This document shows positions 11,673 to 14,842 of a stretch of 14,842 bases of DNA, piece after piece. The number at the start of each line of letters is the position of its first letter. Position 1 is the first letter of the stretch. The stretch is from Microcaldota archaeon (GTDB lineage Archaea > Micrarchaeota > Micrarchaeia > Micrarchaeales > CABMGC01), in the NCBI GenBank assembly GCA_021804305.1, contig JAJZKF010000005.1:1-14842 (forward strand), read 5' to 3'. A model generated the notes under the pieces. That model made no database searches. It saw only the letters and a list, made by a program, of their open reading frames with translations, and was not told the origin of the DNA. Both the position numbers and the translations under genes were made by a program.

Positions 11673-14291
11673 ATGCCGAATGGCATCGCTGCGGATAGAA
11701 TCGCGTTTCTGCTCATAGTGCTCATCGGCCTGGCTGTCGCCATCTTTCTCCGAACATCGATGCTGAAGTTCTACGGCTTCTTTGAGCCCGACGGCTTCTA
11801 CCACTTCTCAGTGATAAGGTATGCGGTAGCCCACGGCTTCCAGATACCAAAATACCTTGACATATCCGGGTGGCCGTCCCATACGATAGTGCTTGAACCG
11901 CACGGCCTCTACTGGGCGACCCTCGTGCCTTACTTCTTCCTGCAATTCTTCGGTGTAAGCTACTACGCTGTAATGAGGCTTGTTCCAGTACTCTTCGGTC
12001 TATTCGACATCATCGGCGCATACTACCTTTCACGGTTTATAAGCAGGGACAGGCTCTTCGGCCTACTGGTCATATTCCTCGTTGCGCTAAGCTCCGGAGA
12101 CGCAGCAAGGACAAGCGCACTGATATACCGCGGCGACGGATTCGTAACAATATTCGTCATACTCGCCTTGATATTCCTGGTTAAGGTTTACAAGGAAAAG
12201 GACACGAGGAGCAAGATCATATTCGCGGCCCTCTCGGGCATTGCACTGAGCTTCTGCAATCTCGTGTGGATAGGCGGGGAGTTTGCCACGGCAGTTTACA
12301 TCCTTTCATTATCATTGATACTGGCCAGCGGTTTCATTGCAGGGAAGAAGGAGAGAGTCATTGACTCCGCGTACATACTTTGCGGAATGGTCGTATGGTA
12401 CATTCTCGTAAATATCTACGCCATCTCAGGATTCATGGCTCCGGGAGACATATTCACCGGGCTTGATTTCCTTCCATTCATAATATCCTTGTCTTTAGGA
12501 TGCATCGCATCGTACTTCGTAATTGAATTAGGGTCGCAATCCATCATTGGCGATCCAGTCGTAAGGGGCGGGCTTGTTATTGCCGCTTTCATCGCAGTAA
12601 TGGCCCTTCTCTCAGTAACCGGGATACTGTATAATATATTCGTAGCAAACGGCTTCGTAGTGACAACAAGCTTCTCCGCAACAATCCAGGAACTCACTCC
12701 TCCAACGTTCAACTTTCTTTTTGCCAGCTTCGGCTCAACTCTGTTCACTACTCCAATGACGCTCATGGCCATTGCCTCCATATCCGTAACGCACAACAAC
12801 TTCGAACGTATACTGGCATTTGCCATAGCCATGCTGGGATTCCTGCCATACCTCTTCATGCGCATATACGATTCCTCCGGCTTTATGAAAGGCAACGCCC
12901 GGCTAAGGCTAGACCCCGATGTCGGCATGCTTGCTGTGGGTGCATATCTCGCAACGACGCTATGCCTGCAAATGATAGCCATAAGGTTCAACTCCCTGGT
13001 ATCGATACCACTCGCAATACTCTCGGCATACGGCGTGTACTGGTTGATATCGTACTCAAGGTCCGAGAAACAGTCTCTGGTCTCTATGGCTGCACTGGCA
13101 CTACTCCTGCTCTCTGTAAGCACTGCCATCGGTTACCAATCGCTCATATTTTTCTCCTCGTACATAGCATACTCTGCCGCAAAGCTCTACGCCGTGCTAA
13201 CTGCGATAGGTTTCCTATTCCTAGTTGCTCTATACTACTTCACCAAAGGGGGGAGCATGGAACTCTACGGCAGGGTGGCACTCGTCGCATACATATTCCT
13301 GTTCTTCATATCAAGGATATTATTCCCGCAGTCGCTCCCACAGACGCTGCTTCTCTTCTTCTTCCTGCTGGCAGCCCTGGCAGTTCTCGCCTTCGATTTT
13401 TTCAACAACTCAAACAATTGGCATATTGTACTAATATTTTTCTTCATATTCACGATAATGCAGCTTGACTTCTCCTACGGCGCCTCCATCGGCCAGGCGG
13501 ACAACATAAACCCGCTGTTCATAAACGCAATGACGTGGCTAAAGAACAACTCACCCAACAGCAGCGTCGTTCTTACTCTTTGGCCAGACGGCAGCGTCGT
13601 CGAAGGTGTTGCTAACAGGACGAGCGTTACCGATAGCGTGGGCTCGCAGAACCTCACCAAGGCGGACCTTTTTGCAGCATGGCTGCTTAACCAGAGCGCT
13701 GACCCTCAATTCCTCACAAGCAGCATAAACGGCAGACCAAACTATCTTGTGACAAGGTTCACCTGGCTGAGCGAGACCAGCGGCATATACGTTGAGTCAG
13801 GCCTGCCAAATTCAACAGTGCCGGGGTACTCGTACGCCGCGCTTGGCAGCGTCGGAGAATCGTTACAGAGCAACTACACTGCACTGAAATTCGGAGCAGG
13901 GCCCAACACCGAAGTCATAGCAATGCTTCAGAAGGGCAGCATAAACGGCTACATCCAGACTCCGCAAGGCATCTCTCCATTCTCATACATAGGCTTTTAC
14001 GATCAGGACAACGGCAACTTCACAATAATACGGCAGTCTTCCTATAATGTTACCAACAACCAGACATTGATGATAGTATACTCCGGGGTTCACAATCCAA
14101 GCCTTCCAATAAACATCACCGGTGCTCTGGTCTTCAGGAACCTGATAGCCAACAGCAATATGTTCAAGCTGCTCTATCTCTGCGGTCCTTCAGGTTGCGC
14201 ATGGGACAACGGGCTCGCCCGCCTGCAGCTTGTGTACGTGAATTCAGACACGAAGATATTCAAGATAATATATAACAACACCAACGGATGA
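11673..14291 (+). CDS. STT3/AglB-type oligosaccharyltransferase
   Basis: This 872-residue membrane enzyme would move a lipid-linked glycan onto Asn of N-x-S/T sequons on the outer face of the membrane. TM1 is at about 9-27, followed by the first external loop FEPDGFYH with the likely metal-binding D40. YRGDGF (D155) matches the second acidic motif. About a dozen more helices run to residue 595, then a soluble C-terminal domain starts with NAMTWLKNNSPNSSVV. Where the family has WWDYG, this protein has LWPDG (W637, P638, D639, G640) followed by the recognisable VVEGVANRTSVTD. The sequon-binding signature is therefore altered. The start is ATG 11673; an in-frame TTG at 11625 would add 16 polar residues. 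A GT75-like gene follows after 4 nt. The fold family is confident; activity on the usual sequon is uncertain. Confidence 0.88.
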   Translation: MPNGIAADRIAFLLIVLIGLAVAIFLRTSMLKFYGFFEPDGFYHFSVIRYAVAHGFQIPKYLDISGWPSHTIVLEPHGLYWATLVPYFFLQFFGVSYYAVMRLVPVLFGLFDIIGAYYLSRFISRDRLFGLLVIFLVALSSGDAARTSALIYRGDGFVTIFVILALIFLVKVYKEKDTRSKIIFAALSGIALSFCNLVWIGGEFATAVYILSLSLILASGFIAGKKERVIDSAYILCGMVVWYILVNIYAISGFMAPGDIFTGLDFLPFIISLSLGCIASYFVIELGSQSIIGDPVVRGGLVIAAFIAVMALLSVTGILYNIFVANGFVVTTSFSATIQELTPPTFNFLFASFGSTLFTTPMTLMAIASISVTHNNFERILAFAIAMLGFLPYLFMRIYDSSGFMKGNARLRLDPDVGMLAVGAYLATTLCLQMIAIRFNSLVSIPLAILSAYGVYWLISYSRSEKQSLVSMAALALLLLSVSTAIGYQSLIFFSSYIAYSAAKLYAVLTAIGFLFLVALYYFTKGGSMELYGRVALVAYIFLFFISRILFPQSLPQTLLLFFFLLAALAVLAFDFFNNSNNWHIVLIFFFIFTIMQLDFSYGASIGQADNINPLFINAMTWLKNNSPNSSVVLTLWPDGSVVEGVANRTSVTDSVGSQNLTKADLFAAWLLNQSADPQFLTSSINGRPNYLVTRFTWLSETSGIYVESGLPNSTVPGYSYAALGSVGESLQSNYTALKFGAGPNTEVIAMLQKGSINGYIQTPQGISPFSYIGFYDQDNGNFTIIRQSSYNVTNNQTLMIVYSGVHNPSLPINITGALVFRNLIANSNMFKLLYLCGPSGCAWDNGLARLQLVYVNSDTKIFKIIYNNTNG

Positions 14292-14295
14292 TACA

Positions 14296-14842
14296 ATGCC
14301 AAAATCACTTGTGATAATCCCGACAGTAAGGAATCCCTCCGTCATATCGGATTACGCCGCGAACATCGAGCTGCACGGTTTCGATAAGAAAAGCCTTCAC
14401 TTCCTCATAGTCACGGAAGACAACGCTGAGAAGTCGGAGTACAAGCGCAAGCTGGACGAGAGCGGCCTCTCCGGAGAGATATTCGGTGCTACAGAACGGG
14501 AGAGGTTCATGGGTGAGAACGGCATATCCGAGTATCTCGACATAATACCTCGTAAATCGCACGCCGAGACGAGTTTTGGCCTGATATACCTCCTAATCCA
14601 CCGCGAGTTCGAGTACGGCTTCTTCATAGACGATGACACAAAGCCTGTGGCCGAATTCGATTACTTCGGCGGTCATCTGGGCAACCTCTCATTCAAAGGG
14701 GAAGTCGACTCGGCAGGCAGCGAGAAAGGCTGGCTCAACGTGCTATACCAATCCTTTTCCAGGCACGGGCTATATCCACGCGGTTATCCTTACAGCGTGA
14801 TGGGCGAGAAAACCTCCGTCTCGCGAATTGGCGTTTCCGAAG
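14296..14842 (+). CDS. GT75-like (reversibly glycosylated polypeptide-like) protein, 3'-partial
   Basis: The first 182 residues are in the window and the frame is open to the end. LVIIPTVRN (5-13) is the nucleotide-sugar-binding start that corresponds to DIVIPTIRN of plant RGP/UDP-arabinopyranose mutase proteins. FIDDDTKP (D112-D114) is the metal-binding DDD, and LYPRGYPYS (R162-S167) matches the family's VRGYPFS signature, with VSRIGVS after it. Plant GT75 proteins interconvert UDP-arabinopyranose and UDP-arabinofuranose or self-glycosylate; archaeal relatives are poorly characterised. It begins four bases after the STT3 stop, so it probably belongs to the same operon and supplies or handles a sugar for the N-linked glycan, which is inference. 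Plain GT2 glycosyltransferases also have DxD motifs but lack the RGYPxS signature. Confidence 0.75.
   Translation, partial: MPKSLVIIPTVRNPSVISDYAANIELHGFDKKSLHFLIVTEDNAEKSEYKRKLDESGLSGEIFGATERERFMGENGISEYLDIIPRKSHAETSFGLIYLLIHREFEYGFFIDDDTKPVAEFDYFGGHLGNLSFKGEVDSAGSEKGWLNVLYQSFSRHGLYPRGYPYSVMGEKTSVSRIGVSE

Noticed and set aside
12416..13129. 237-codon frame on the minus strand
   Set aside because: It is antisense to the transmembrane part of STT3, whose frame has clear family motifs and helices.

Overview
The window looks like chromosomal DNA of an archaeon. CDP-archaeol synthase, an archaeal-type alanyl-tRNA synthetase, a single-subunit STT3/AglB-like oligosaccharyltransferase, short TATA boxes about 27 bp before starts, and a tRNA-His without encoded CCA all point that way. 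Gene packing is tight and base composition is mid-GC. A small-genome archaeon of the DPANN or Micrarchaeota type is my guess from overall style; no marker here proves it.

Layout: (1) 2-1729 (+) is the 3' part of a secreted or surface protein with 24 N-glycosylation sequons. (2) 1772-5898 (-) is a tight operon transcribed in the order Exo5/Cas4-like Fe-S nuclease, alaS, carS, with 0-nt and -4-nt junctions. (3) 5899-6177 is a divergent promoter region holding copy A of a three-hairpin repeat. (4) 6178-7497 (+) is a HAD phosphatase plus a UbiE/MenG-type quinone methyltransferase, meeting head-on at zero distance with a polyprenyl diphosphate synthase (7498-8388, -). (5) 8575-8645 is tRNA-His(GTG). 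(6) 8748-11430 holds two paralogous proteins in convergent orientation, each apparently built from four domains resembling the N-terminal domain of ribosomal stalk protein P1/aL12. Between them lie copy B of the three-hairpin repeat, a four-helix membrane protein and a hairpin terminator. (7) 11673-14842 (+) is an STT3-type oligosaccharyltransferase followed after 4 nt by a GT75-like (reversibly glycosylated polypeptide-like) protein that runs off the end.

Functional links: carS and the prenyl synthase belong to isoprenoid and archaeal lipid synthesis. The methyltransferase, with the Ser-Ser context before the synthase's first DDxxD, suggests a menaquinone-type chain longer than C20. The STT3/GT75-like pair and the sequon-dense surface protein fit an N-glycosylated cell envelope.

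The least ordinary items are the tandem P1-fold protein pair, the duplicated three-hairpin element (36 identical nt, one compensatory base-pair change, a hypervariable middle hairpin), and the STT3 whose WWDYG motif reads LWPDG. All identifications come from reading motifs; no database search was run.
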